Below the pieces are notes generated by a model. The model was not told the DNA's origin, searched no databases, and was given only the letters and a program-made list of their open reading frames with translations. From Nageia nagi (lineage: Eukaryota > Pinophyta), in NCBI GenBank assembly GCA_050084985.1, contig JBITNC010000001.1, forward strand, positions 78,864,001-78,928,000: a stretch of 64,000 nucleotides of DNA, in the 5' to 3' direction. Both the position numbers and the translations under genes were made by a program. This document shows positions 22,130 to 34,500 of the stretch, piece by piece. The number at the start of each line of letters is the position of its first letter. Within the stretch, counting starts at the first letter, position 1.

Positions 22130-23700
22130 AACATGTCCTCTCTATATCCCTATGCATTTCTAACTAAATCATATTTGTTTGTAAGTTAGTACATGTCTCC
22201 TTGTAAAGAAAGAGACAAAAGAGGTTGATTCATTAAAAATAAAGAGATAGAAAATTACTTCCAAATCCCATTAGAAGAATTTGTTAGCAGAATTCAAAAT
22301 ACCATAAGAGATGAAAGCATTAAGAAATATATTCAATAGATCATAGGTTTGAGGAAGAAGCTAATAAAATCATGGGAGATATTAACCAAGCTATATTTTA
22401 GTTTTCTATCAATCCTCCTATTGATGAGAATAGACTCAAATATATCCCTCATGTAGTAATCCCCACATTTTTTGGAAATCCAAATGAAGAACCTGATGTC
22501 TTCTTATTCAAGTTTGATGTGTTGCATAGAACATATGATTATACTATAAACACACATAAACTCAATTTATTTCCTTCAACACTCAAAGCTCAAGCTTTGA
22601 GATGGTTTATGGGACACGAAAGTAAAGGAATTGCCACATGGAACACCATGAAGATAAAATTCTTGAAAAAATATCAATACTATTGTAAAGGAAGAAAAAA
22701 AAAGATGAAGTTATGAGGATGTAAAAAAAAAGAAGATGAGACATTAGAATATTATTTGGAAAAGTTTCAATCCACTCTCCAATGTTCCAAACATTCTACC
22801 ATGCCAAAAGATACATTGAAGGTAATATTTTTTAAAGGCATGATGGATGAATGTTTAGATGCATTGAATTTAATGTTAGGAGGAGACATATTTCAACTTA
22901 GTTTTGATGGTATTAAAATCCTATGTCAAAACTACTCAAGAGCCATAATGAGGAAAGGCAAGGTTGTTAAAGCTACAAGGGTGGTAAGAGAAAATAACTC
23001 CAAAAATGATAGTGGAGTTACAAAAGGGGAGATTACTAATCTACTTGAAAACTTAAATATAGATATACTCTCTACCTTTTCTAATTAATTGGAACAATCC
23101 AATAAAATAAAAAAAGAGGAAGCTAAAAAGATCCTTACTATTTATTATCCCAAATGTGCAAAATGACATGCTCAAAATAAGTATCCTATGAGTAAGATAA
23201 AGACATGTAACATCTTCTAGGATCTTCATAAAACAAATTACTACCCAACATTATCTTAAATCAAGAATATATGTCAACTTGGCTTCAAATAATATGAGGA
23301 TGTCAACATGATAAATTAGAGGAGATTTGGTGGATAGTATCTTCTAAAAAATATACCATGGAATTAACCACAAATCTAGTTCATTGGAAATTCATAACAA
23401 GGGAAATACAATGGATCTTACCAAAGAAGGAAAACATTTTTCTAGAAACCCATGCCATATAAGGAGGATATGTACCATAGAATCAATAACAATTTTTCCA
23501 ACAAATATCACAACAAATTTAGCAACCCATGCAATAACCATTTTATTAGCAACAACAATTGTTACCACCTCCTATATTTCCTCTTGTAACTCAACAACAA
23601 ATGATTCAAGATCCTCCACAACCATAGCATTAGTAATAATAGATGCATCCAATTCAATTACCAACTCAACCATTTACAAATCCAAATAACAATAGAGGTG
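22130..23700 (+). pseudogene. E5 gag
   Basis: The capsid domain is clear at about 22440-22710: FFGNPNEEPDVFLFKFDVL, then LFPSTLKAQALRWF (the L.G.A..WF motif) and WNTMKIKFLKKY. After one TGA stop at 22714-22716 it continues in another open stretch at 22756-23088, with YYLEKFQSTLQ and LKVIFFKGMMDE. The nucleocapsid part near 23140-23215 reads YYPKCAK, then NKYPMSKIKTCNIF, a degenerate form of the CP.C.K.H....CP....I..C.IC double zinc finger of these gags. A frame shift near 23380 leads into Asn/Thr-rich sequence. The first methionine is not certain. Gag would form the particle. Confidence 0.8.
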
Positions 23701-23939
23701 TTCATGTATGTTATGTTCAAGACAATCAGACATATACAGTAAATGTTGTAGAAACAAGATTAGGAAGAATAATCTAGGATCTCATACCACCTATAATAAT
23801 GGAAGCAAAAGAGGGTGGACCTATTGACACACAAGGAAATTACTTTCAAGAACCAATTCAATAGCAAGGTAATGCTCCACCCTTTCTTGAAGGATTGGAA
23901 TAATCTATCCAAATTAAAATATGAGTAGCCAAGATTTGA

Positions 23940-24470
23940 TATAATGAATGACCTAAAAAATATGAGTCAAAATACCTCTTCTTAAAGCATTAAAATATGT
24001 ACATATATATGCAAAAGTAGTTAAGGAGGTGTGTAGAAAAATATTACGAAGGAAGAAACAAGAGTCTAAGATAATACATGTTATAGGGAAACTGGCCAAG
24101 CTCATGTTAGGAAAGTTGACAGTCATAAAATATGCTAACCTAGACATCCTTGTTGTCATAATTACAATTACAAACCATAAGATTTCAAATGTGCTGGTTG
24201 ATTTGGGAGCTACCATAAATGTCATGACATTTGAAACAATGACCAAATTAGATGCACTAATGTGATACCTACTAGCATTGTACTTCAAATGGCAAATAGA
24301 TCCACCATTATGCCTCATGGCATAATTGAGGACATCCTTGTAGTAGTGGATTCATGGGAATATCTAGTGAACTTCATGGTTGTAAAGATCAAATCCAATA
24401 TGGTAGGATACCTTATAATACTTGGAAGGCCATGGTTAGTAATAGTAGATGCATACATCGAGTGTTGAAC
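23940..24470 (+). pseudogene. E5 aspartic protease
   Basis: Two open stretches, 24029-24265 and 24262-24468, overlap by four bases in different frames and together cover one domain. The first carries IHVIGKLAKLMLGKLTVIKY and the active-site string NVLVDLGATINVMT, where DLGA replaces DSGA/DTGA. The second carries LQMANRSTIMPHGIIEDI, DSWEYLVNF and ILGRPWLVIVDAYI. This fits the retropepsin-like domain of Athila/Tat elements up to the conserved LGRPW. The frame change sits at the junction of the two stretches, at about position 24262. Confidence 0.85.
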
Positions 24471-24659
24471 ATGAAATATGTTAATTTGAAATGGTGATTC
24501 CAAGAAGAACATTATCATTTATTCTATAGTAAAGCCCAAAAAAACATAAAATTCATTATGGGTTGAAAATCCTGACAATGACATTTCAATAATGCCTATA
24601 CTCACATTAGAAAATATACCCTACATATAGGAAATGATGAAGATGATGTGTTAGAATAG

Positions 24660-25540
24660 CACATGAATGATATCCCTTATCTACATGGATACAACTATGC
24701 CATTCAATCATCCATGTATTTTGAAGAGCTAAATGATGAGTCTTATTTCATAGAATCAAAAGAAGCAATCTTACCAGAAAATACAATAAAAATTCTTTTG
24801 GAAAAACACCTAAATATAAACAACATATTTTCAAATGAAGAAGAAAAAAGATTGTTAGATGTGTTGATGAAGCATAACACTTCATTTGCATGGACATATG
24901 AGGACATGCAAGGAATCATCCCTCTAGTGTGTATACATCACATTTATATGCATGATGAATACAAGCCAATTAAATAATTATCAAGAAGGTTAAACCCTAT
25001 AATGAAAGAGATAGTAAAAGAAGAAATATATAAAATATTACAAGCTAGTTTTATCTATTATATATCTAAGAGTGAGTGGGTGTCACCATTATTAGTTGTC
25101 CCTAAGAATGGGAAATGTTGGATATGTATTAATTATATAGAACTAAATAAAGCAATAAGGAAAGATCACTTCCCTCTTCCCTACATAAACCAAGTCATAG
25201 ATAATCTTTCAGGTATGAAGTAACTTTCTTTTCTTGATGATTTTAGTGGTTACAACCAGATCTAAGTTGCATAGAATGATCATTATAAGACTACATTTAC
25301 TTGCACATGGGGCACATTTGCATAGAAGGTCCTACCTTTTGGACTATGTAATGCACTAGCTACATTTTAGAGAGTAGTCCTCAATATATTTAATGATCTA
25401 TCAAATTGTGTAGAATTTTACATGGATGACTTTACTATAATAGGTGAAACATTTAAACATGCTCTATAGAATCTGGAGGAAGTCTTGCAAATATGCAAAG
25501 ATACAAACCTTTCACTTAGCAATGAGAAATACACATTATT
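24660..25540 (+). pseudogene. E5 reverse transcriptase
   Basis: The open stretch 24663-24977 holds the linker with TSFAWTYEDMQGI, and 25002-25223 the fingers: SEWVSPLLVVPKNGKCWICI, then DHFPLPYINQVID. After a stop it continues with LSFLDDFSGYNQI (first catalytic aspartates), FTCTWGTFA and VLPFGLCNALATF. Then comes the catalytic box FYMDDFTIIG at about 25416-25445 with both aspartates intact. The TAG at 25368-25370 replaces the conserved Q of TFQR. About six stops interrupt the frame, so it is not active, but its active site survives. Confidence 0.9.
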
Positions 25541-26300
25541 ATGATTAAAGGTATAGTTTTGGGACATCATGTCTCACCAAAAGGCCTTAAGGTAGATCCA
25601 AAGAATATTGAGTTAATTAAGAACCTTCTAGAACCAAAAAGAGTAAAGGATGTGAGAATATTTTTAGGTCATTCTAGATACTATAGGAGATTTGTAAAGT
25701 ACTTCAACAAAATAGCAACACCTTTATTTGACCTACTAATGAAAGAAAATGAGTTTAAATGGAATCATACATGTCAAAAAGCATTTGAGTCATTAAAAGA
25801 AACCCTAATAACAACACTAATTCTATAAGAACCAAACTAGAAACTTCCACATCATATATACATAGATGCATCAAACATAGCCTTAGGAGTAGTATTATGC
25901 CAAAAGGAAGATAAGCACTATCATGCTATATACTACATTAGTAAATATATCAAAGGAGTAGAGCTAAACTATATAGTGATAAAAAAGGAATTCTTAGCAA
26001 TCATTCATACCATAAATAAGTTCACGCATTATATTACAATGTACCCAATGTTTGTACACATAGACCACTCAACCATTCGATACTTGATGAACAAGCCTAT
26101 GCAAAATGGAATAATAATTAGATGGCTTCTCCTCCTATAGGAATTTGATGTATAGATAGTTGATAAACTAAGAAATGAAAACATTATTGTTGAATTTCTA
26201 TCTAGAGTGCCACACCAAATTAAAGAAGGATTTGTCGATAACTATTTCCTAGATGAGCACATGTTTGCTATCACAACCAAGACACCTTAGTTTGCTGATA
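25541..26300 (+). pseudogene. E5 RT connection and RNase H
   Basis: The open stretch 25541-25828 has IKGIVLGHHVSPKGLKVDP, FLGHSRYYRRFVKYF and FKWNHTCQKAFESLK. RNase H follows with HIYIDASNIALGVVLCQKE (catalytic D present), ISKYIKGVELNYIVIKKEFL (catalytic E) and FVHIDHSTIRYLMNK (third D in the TDH position, with T replaced by I). It ends IIRWLLLL-stop-EFDV, where the Q of the conserved LLLQEFD has become TAG at 26138-26140. All catalytic acids are visible, but stops break the chain. Confidence 0.9.
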
Positions 26301-27544
26301 TTGAAAACTACTTAGTTGTAGGGAAGCTCCCTAAATGCTTCAATTCAAATGACAAATCCTAAATTATAAGGCAAAGCTCATCATTCAATTGGATAAGGGG
26401 TTATCTCTTCAAAATAGGAATTGAAAATATACTATCCATGTGTGTAAGAGAAGATGAAGTGTATGACATTCTAAGAATAGGCCATGATGAACCCTATGGT
26501 GATCATTTTGCAGCAAATAAAAACACTCAATGTCTAACATAGTGGATACTATTGGCCTTCTATCTTTAAGGATGCACTAAGATATATAAAATACTATGAT
26601 CAATGTCCAAGTGGAGGAAAACCAACCAAATCAACTAAAATGCCATTGTAGCCACAATTATCATTTGAACCCTTTGATAAATGGGGTATGGAATTTATAG
26701 GGCATATTAACCTTCCATCAAATCAAAATGAATATATCCTAGTTTGTACAAACTATGTGACTAAATGGGTGGAAGTGAGACCACTAAGGAGTGCTAGGAA
26801 GGAGAATGTTGCTAGTTTCCTCTATGAAGAGATCTTCACCAGGTATGGAGTGCCAAGAGAAAATATTACAAGCTAAGGTACTCAATTTACATCTCTATTA
26901 ATAGAATAATTAATGAAAGAGTATGAAATAAGGCATAGAAATTTCATACCATATCATCCACAAGCAAATGGTCAAGTAGAAGTTGCAAATAAAGAATTAG
27001 AGAACATACTTACAAAGATAGTAACCATCCATAGAAAGGATTGGGCTAACATGTTACCAAAAGCTATGTAGGCTTACATAACAACTTGGAAAACAACTAC
27101 AAGATTTACCCCATTTGAGCTTGTCTATGGTAAAAAGGTATTATTGCCTATTAAATTTGAAATAAAAACATTAAGAATAGCTACTAAGCTAGGACTACAA
27201 TTATTAGGTACATAAAAAGAAAAAAAGATAATTTACATGCCTTAGATAAATGCAAAATCTAGGAATTACAACATATATAAGTTATCCAAAATCAGTGTGA
27301 AATGTGGCATGACAAATTCATTCAAGAAATGAGTTTTTAACTAGGTGATTGCACATTGTTATTTGATTTAAGATTTATGGAATTTAAAGGCAAATTACAC
27401 AACTCATGGATGGGAACTTATGAAGTATATATAGTATATGCAAATGGGGTAGTTAAACTTCAAATAATAAATAAAGAAAAATACCCATTAATGGAAAATG
27501 GGCACAAGAAAAAACTTTATAGAAAACCACTATCCAAGGAGTAG
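26301..27544 (+). pseudogene. E5 integrase
   Basis: The N-terminal part near 26460-26600 has GHDEPYGDHFAANKN, a degenerate HHCC finger. The core begins WGMEFIGHINLPS at about 26683: the first catalytic D is E. YGVPRENITS-stop-GTQFTS has the second D (ITDQG) changed to S plus a stop. PYHPQANGQVEVANKELE keeps the catalytic E. RFTPFELVYGK and the C-terminal FKGKLHNSWMGTYEVYIVY (the GPY position reads GTY) finish the domain in the open stretch 27356-27544. A TAG at 27068-27070 replaces the W of the conserved WAYRT motif. It is inactive. Confidence 0.9.
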
Positions 27545-30285
27545 TTCACATCAAATCTTCAAACTAATATGATGCTAGCAATGGTGGGAACTTTGTTCCA
27601 CCACCAATCAATGATATATATAAGCAAGAATAATTACATACAATTGGAACCATGATCTCTACCAATTGTACATCTCATTCAAACAAACTCAAAGAGAGAT
27701 CAAAGATATGTACTAACTTTTATTTTATTATAGGAAAAATAAAGAGTTAATAGGAGCTATAGGAGGATGCCTAGTCATCAATACAACATGTCATATTATA
27801 AGATAACTAATCATAGGGTTACTACAAATAAGAGAAAAATGGTTCAAGACCAATACGAAGAAATGCAAGGAAATGTTCATGAGACCTGGAGATAGAGAGT
27901 TGAAAATCACAAACTAGGGAATCAATTGTACCTCATTACCAAAGCCATGGGGAGAAGTGGCATATCATCTAATTTTGTACTTCATTGGTGAAGTTTGGTA
28001 TCAATATATAATTTCTCACCATTTGAAGCTTTTTTCTCATATTCATCATTCTATCTAAGTTGCTCTATCCATGCAATATCCTTACAATTAAGAAATTTGG
28101 GATTAATAGTTTAGCTCACCATGGGTTGATAACATTAATCATAGAGCATTCTTTGAAAATAAATTACCCAAATGTCCATTGGGATCAATTTGTGAAAAAA
28201 GGTCTAGGTCTCTCTATGTTTGAATTTAGAAAAGTAAAAATAGAGAAATTAGGACAATCTTCCTCTAGGAAACCCTTGGATAGTGATGAATCAAAAAACT
28301 ATATAGAACCCTCAAGGTCTAATGAGAAGGAGTTAGAATAAAAATAAAAAATAGATTCTAAGACTTATAGCAAGGGAAAAAGGAAAATAAAGTAGAAAAA
28401 AAAAATCCAATAAAAGGGTAAGGAGGTATAATCAATTTTCTACTAACAAGAAGAAGAAACTCTTGAAAGATGATAGCCCTATGCACTTGGATGATGAATA
28501 TGAACCTAAAGAAGAACCCAAAGAAGAAATTGAGCTAGAAGAAGAAGATATGAATGAGGATAATCTAGTTCAAGAAGAAACCTTAGGCTCTAGTTGCTAT
28601 GGAAAAGATAACTTGGCTAGAATGAGTGCCCCTAGGGAAGACATAAGGGAAATGCAGATTGAACAAGAGGAAGAAATAGAGATTCCACCTAGTTTTGGTT
28701 TGCAAACTTTTGGGCTCTTTAGTAAAACAAAAATTAAGAAAGAAAAGATCCCCTCTATTTAATTTAGAAAGGAAGAGGTCTTGGCCCTTTAGGATTTTCA
28801 TGCTTTATTGAAAGAAGCACCATTCAAAATAAAAGCCCCAGCTCAAAAAAGTGCATGGAAAAGTAGCATCTATAGCAAAAATGAAGAAGAGTTTTTAGAA
28901 TTGGAAGCAATTAAGACTACAAACATGGAATTAAACATTTCCTTCAAAATGAAGGTAATGGAGAATGAGAAGTTGAAGATTGAATTATGGCAATTGAGGG
29001 AGGCACTCAAATCCAAGAAAGAGGTAAAAGAGATATCTAAGGACCTTAATTTTATGAAGCAGATTAAAGAATCTAAACAAAAGATTGTAATTTCTAATCA
29101 AGCAATGGAAAAACTAACAATAAGGATAGAAGAGTATAAAAAAAAAATTGACCAAATAAAACCTCTTCAAGAAGAATGTAAACAATTACAAGAAGAAAAT
29201 TCCAAATATGAAAAGGAATATATAGTAGTGGCAAAACATGAAAAAAAGCTTAGTGAATAGAAAGAGGAGTTTGAAGAGAAATTGTCCAAGCAAAATGCCA
29301 AATATGAGGGTTACAAAATATTTACTCAAACCCAAATGGAAAAAAGGGATAGAGAAGCCAAGCAATACAAGGAAATCCAAAAAACCTTTATTGAAATTGG
29401 AAAGGTGGTCAAGGAGCTACTTGAAGGCAGGGCTCCTCAAGTGTATGCCTTGTGGATTAGAGAGAAATGGTGTATTTTTAAGTTGGATATGCTCATGTGG
29501 TCTCATACAATTAGGGTTGATGATTGAGGATTCTTCAATAGGATCTACAATCACTCTTAGAAAGATTTCAAAAACCTTCTAACTAAGTTTTATTAATGTG
29601 GTGTTTTATCACCTAAGACGAATCATTTGAATATTAATTTGATTATTGAAGATATACATTTGAGGGCCTTGTGCTCATTTATGAAGAATGAACTAGAAAG
29701 AGTGATGTAGAGATCTACTTTTAAGGAGTTAGAATACACTCATCCGATGACCATTAGGGTTGAGCACAATTATGTAGAGGAAATTAGAAAAGACATGAAG
29801 AAACTTGAGTTGCAATTGCCATGTGCTTCTTAATATATAGCTTTGAAAAAACATGTAATCTAACAGTTTCAAGAACTATATCACTCTAAGTTAAAAGATG
29901 TGATATTAGCCATAGAAAAAAGGTGGGTAGATTTTTCTTCATCTTTGAGAAAGAAAGAATCTCACTTCATTTACGCAATGAAGGTAGCTCTGGATAGATT
30001 AAGGTGGTATGCATAGATTCTAAATGAGCAAGATGTCAAATGGATTGGGCTAAGATTCAATCCATTACCATTATGGACACCATAGGTAGACTACAATGGA
30101 TGGACTAATATAGATAAGGTAAAAGAGGAAAAGATTACATAAGAATTATTAGAGTATTAGGGGTTTCATAGTGAGGATAGTCAAGTTTTCCCATTGGCAT
30201 ATGACATCAGAGCTAAATGTAAGATGAATATGGAAGGTTTGGATGATGAACAATAGAGTTTTGTTGCTTAGGGATGAGCAACACC
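27545..30285 (+). pseudogene. E5 extra ORF after integrase, with coiled coil
   Basis: Between integrase and the 3' LTR the element carries about 2.5 kb of sense-strand coding-like sequence that is not gag or pol. Segments in order are 28060-28341 (includes NSLAHHGLITLIIEHSLKIN); 28463-28762 (acidic, rich in E and D); 28808-29260 and 29282-29527 (a long Lys/Glu/Gln helix with heptad spacing, such as LKIELWQLREALKSKKEV); and a tail reading LDRLRWY and FNPLPLWTP up to about 30280. I do not recognise a family. Similar coiled-coil sequence is present in E13 (55.9-58.2 kb) and, more loosely, at 31.8-35.5 kb. The function is unknown; a structural or RNA-binding partner of gag is one possibility. Confidence 0.65.
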
Positions 30286-30299
30286 TTCAACTACGGGAA

Positions 30300-30799
30300 T
30301 GATGAGTCCTAAATTTGTCAATGTTTTGAATACCTTACTACCATCTTATTTCCCTCTCTAGATCATCCTTCATCCCATTTCTATATGTCTCAAGTGAATA
30401 ATTGATTATTTAGTTAGAAATTGATATGTAGACTTCGTGCTTAATAAATTAATGCACCAGTGTGTCTTGAAGCTTTGAAAATAGGTTCATGTATTGGAGA
30501 TTGGCTAGTCAAAAACATTTTGTGCTACCACATTTTGTTGCCATTATTGATTGGAGACAAATACTAGAAGAAAATCATGGTTGGAGGTTGAGTGGCATGA
30601 TAAATATGTCACCTACATATCTATATCATACTTGAACATTGCCAAATGGGATTTAGAGAATGATAATGCTTGAGTTAAATCAAGACTAATAGATTACTAA
30701 CCCATGTTTCTCATTTTTGCATTAAGAAAACTTGTGATTTAAGAATTGGTATTGGATGTAGCTCCAAGATTTATGGGAGTAGTTGTAATTAGACATATG

Positions 30800-30882
<83 letters not shown>

Positions 30883-31552
30883 GGATAGTAGAAATGGTAG
30901 GGAGTTAGTTAGATTTTCTATGCAAATTCTAGATTTGGCTGAAGTGTGAAGACTTTGTTCATTTGGAATATATGGTACTGTTCATGTTTTTTTATTTCAT
31001 GTTGAGCTTTGTGCTAAGTGCTATTATATAAAATTTGATTTTTTCCCTTACAAGTAGATAGGAAGGGCCCCATATTTAATGTTAAAAGCAAATGATTCAA
31101 GGAATTTATAGATTTAGCCAATTTATGGATTAAGTCCATTTCTAGCTTTAGTAGTTCTATTGATAGGTTAATATGCTTGATATATGAATGGATGGTAGTG
31201 TTTATTTCTTTGAAATTAAATTATTAGAAGTTCTTTCCCCTTGTATGTTCATAAAATCATTAGTGTACTATGTTTTAGTTTTCATGTTAATATTGTTTGC
31301 ATTTCCTATAACTCTTATTTCTTGTTATCACTAGAATTTCTTGTTACTGTTACATTCCTATTTTAGTATTATTCTAATTTAGTATCCTTCCTATTGTAAT
31401 CTCTTTTAAGAATATAAAATCTCCCACATGCATACTTTGGTAATTAAGACAAGGTAGTAGTCATCCCTTCAAGATAACTCTAGTATGCATATATATTGCA
31501 TAATCCTTCATAAGCTCCCTTCCTAGATTGACATTATATAAATGCTCTATCA
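30300..31552 (+). repeat. 3' LTR of E5
   Basis: The LTR begins TGATGAGTCCTAAATTTG and ends CA at 31551-31552. It is homologous to 20861-22038 but longer, because a TA microsatellite has expanded to about 76 bp at 30806-30881. Confidence 0.9.
30806..30881. repeat. (TA)n microsatellite in the E5 3' LTR
   Basis: The run is almost pure alternating TA, with one phase break near 30870. The 5' LTR has only about eight units at the same place, so the expansion came after insertion. Confidence 0.95.
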
Positions 31553-34500
31553 CTTGTCATACACCAATCCATATAATTTGTGAACCCTAACATTCCTTGG
31601 AAATTAATTTTCATTATTGATTACATCAACAACAAACCTTAGGCAAATAAAACATGTTCATTTACCCTTTTATTACTCACTTAGTGAATTTTTGAGCATA
31701 AATATTTAAGAGAACCTAAGCTTAGAGCATAGAGAGCAATTGAGTAAGGAGAAAGGGAGTTGTAGAGTATACTATTATAAAGTTTCAAATCCTTGATTCT
31801 AACCCAAATCATAAATAATATTGTAGATACCATGATGGTGACCAAGCAACCAACTGAAGCTGAACATGAGGGGGTAGATGCTAATCTCATTGCAATTCAA
31901 AATGAATACCTATAAAATGCTTTTGGCATCAATTAGATAGAGATGGGTATGATTAATCACATGGATACCTAGTATATCAATCCCATGTGGATCCTATTGT
32001 AGCACCTAAAGCTCAAGGTTACAAGTAAAGGAAAATCACTTGCTGAGTCTAAGAGAGATATAATGATTGACCAAGGTTTGGCCTATTATGTACTCTATGA
32101 ATCATTCACCTATCCTAAGTTGTGTTATGATGTCACACTCAAGCATGGTCAATAGGGTTATGATATTAAATTTTTTTAGGATTAGCAACAAGAAGGAAAA
32201 TCTAGGTCTAAACCTAAGTTGGTGTTAGATTATTATCCTAAATCTATTGTATAGGCCTTCTTAGTCCCAACTGATTAGACCTTTCATGTAAAAAAGTAGA
32301 TTAATTTAAAGCATGAAAAGGATGTTATTGTAGGAATGATATAGAAATGTTGAATTGGATTGATGAGATGTATGAGGAGAGAACCAAAAAGCTCATGTAG
32401 AGCTATGACATTACCTCATTTGAGAAGGCCCGAGATAGAAAGGTGTTGCAAGAATTAGTAGTCATTATAAGAAAGAAGAATCTGATAGAAGTAGACAAAT
32501 CCATCATGAGAATGGCTTACAATATTATAGAGGCACATGTATATTATGATTTCCCTACCTTTAGTAATCAAAATTTTGGCATTCTTCTTATTTATGGTGA
32601 CTATTGGTCCATCAAAATCTTAAGAAATTTATGAAAGTAGGACTTCATGTTGAACCTACTACCCTAACCATAGGACCTATGTCAATTGATTCAAGGGTTG
32701 TTCTATTAACCAAGTTACATGGGTCATATTATGAGTTTGTGGACAAATTCTATGCATTTATGGTGAAGATCCTAATAGGGAAGCCACCCAATAGGCTATG
32801 TTAGACTACCATACAAGAGCTAGAAGGAGGGAATATGATAGGTGACTGTTATTTATTGAAGGATTGGACTATTATCATAAGGTATGGATATTTTGAAATC
32901 CATTTTTTCTACCTAAATTTTTTACTACCCAATTATATTCTATAGAAATAGGAAGTCAAATGTGTGCTATAGAGACCAAATATGGGTTCGAGGGTAATTT
33001 CAAACCCATTGTAAATATACTAGCTATTATAAGAAATTTTACTTTATTAGAAAAAGGCTGTAAAGATAGCATAGCTGAGTTTATTACATAGAATTTTAAG
33101 TTAGAAATAGTGGATGCCCCTTGGATGTATGACTCACTAAGAGAAATTATAAAGATTATAAAGACAAATAAAAACACCTAGCTTTTGCCCATGAGCCAAG
33201 GCCCCATGTGGACTATTTTGTAAATTAGATTGAGCAAGAAGCTAAGGTGTCCCCAAAGTGGGAATTTGAAACTTTTAATAAGTCATGGTTAACCCTCAAG
33301 GGTATCAAGAGGTACAAAAATTGGGAGGTCAAATAAAAAGAATTTTACCTAGACCTAGAGATATCAACCAAGTTGAGAGATGAGTTAGGCTAGAGGCCCA
33401 ACATGATTCATTACTTTACCAAGTTTAGATTTGAATACATGAATAAGATCCATCATGTTGAAAAATAATTATTTGGTGAATTCAACTATGATAAATACTG
33501 GGAAGCCCAATATACATAAGACCCACTACCAAAAGTAGGCAAACCTCTCCCACATAATTTCAAAGGGAAATTAGAAAGGGGAGTAAAGATAAAAGAGTTT
33601 GGACAATTATCTAGTTCAAAATAGCTAGCAAAGAAAAGAAGAATTAAAAATTTGGTGTAAGCCCAAGTATATAAATCCTCAAAGAAAGAAGAGAAGAAAC
33701 CTAATAAGAAGCCCTAAACCACATAACAACAAGTGCCTAGGAGTAAACAAACTCCATCTCTCAAAATTAGTTAAGAGATATCTAAGGTAATAATGGGGAA
33801 ACAAAAATGTTTGATACTCAAGAGACCCAAAGGCCATATACCATAGATACCATCATCTATCAAGATGCATGAGAAGAAATAGGGGATGAGATCCAGCTAG
33901 GTGGTGGTAATGGGCTTAGTATGGGTGGTACTATAGTAGTTGGAGGCAGAGTGAGCAGTGATGATGATGATGATGATGAGGACCCAAAGAAGAGAAATGA
34001 CTTTGATCCAATGGATAAGAATCCTAAAAAGGAGAAGCCATTAGAAGAGGAATAAGGAGAGGTTGAATTATTGGATTCAACTCCTAGGAAGGTAGAGCAA
34101 CCTACACAACAAACTACAACATCTACTTTTGGAGTAAGCACACAACATTCTTTAATTCCATTTTATTTAGCCTTGCAAGAGGAGATTAAAAATATTTTTT
34201 CAACATAATTTATAGACCCCATTGACTAGAAAACTTTTATTAATAAACCTCATATGCTCCTAGAGCAACAAACCAAAAGTTTAAGTAGATTTATAGAAAT
34301 GGGAGATATTAAGATCACCCAAATGCCTTTTAAAGAAGGGAAACTAGATACCTCTCCCATGGCAATCCTAAATGTAAATATGAAGAATGCCCCAACCATA
34401 GATCAGTCTAGGTTTCTTATAAATACTTCTATGGAAGTTGGTATAATACTCTAGGCTATGGAGAATAGGATAGATAAACTAAATAAGAAGATAGATCAAT

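Larger units (their letters stand above)
20861..31552 (+). mobile_element. Ty3/gypsy element E5 (Athila/Tat-like), nearly complete
   Basis: This is a 10.7-kb plus-strand element with LTRs of about 1.2 kb (20861-22038 and 30300-31552). It has a PBS of the kind used by Athila/Tat elements, then gag, protease, RT, RNase H, integrase and an extra coiled-coil ORF before the 3' LTR. Domain order is complete, but every gene is broken by stops or frameshifts. The LTRs differ at roughly one base in eight to ten by eye over the first 250 bp. No convincing target duplication was seen: the flanks are tctat and cttgt. Confidence 0.9.

Noticed and set aside
23953-24318. 121-codon open frame on the minus strand
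   Set aside because: It lies antisense to the E5 protease, which has clear motifs on the plus strand. It is a shadow frame.
30746-30949. Open frame across the TA microsatellite
   Set aside because: The translation is mostly alternating I and Y from (TA)n and the frame is absent in the partner LTR.
20856-31557. Target-site duplication for E5
   Set aside because: The flanking pentamers tctat and cttgt do not match. Shifting the boundary by a base or two gave no better pair.
33860-34141. Ser-rich open frame on the minus strand
   Set aside because: The serine run is the reverse of the GAT repeat coding the Asp run on the plus strand, where the surrounding frame is coding-like.
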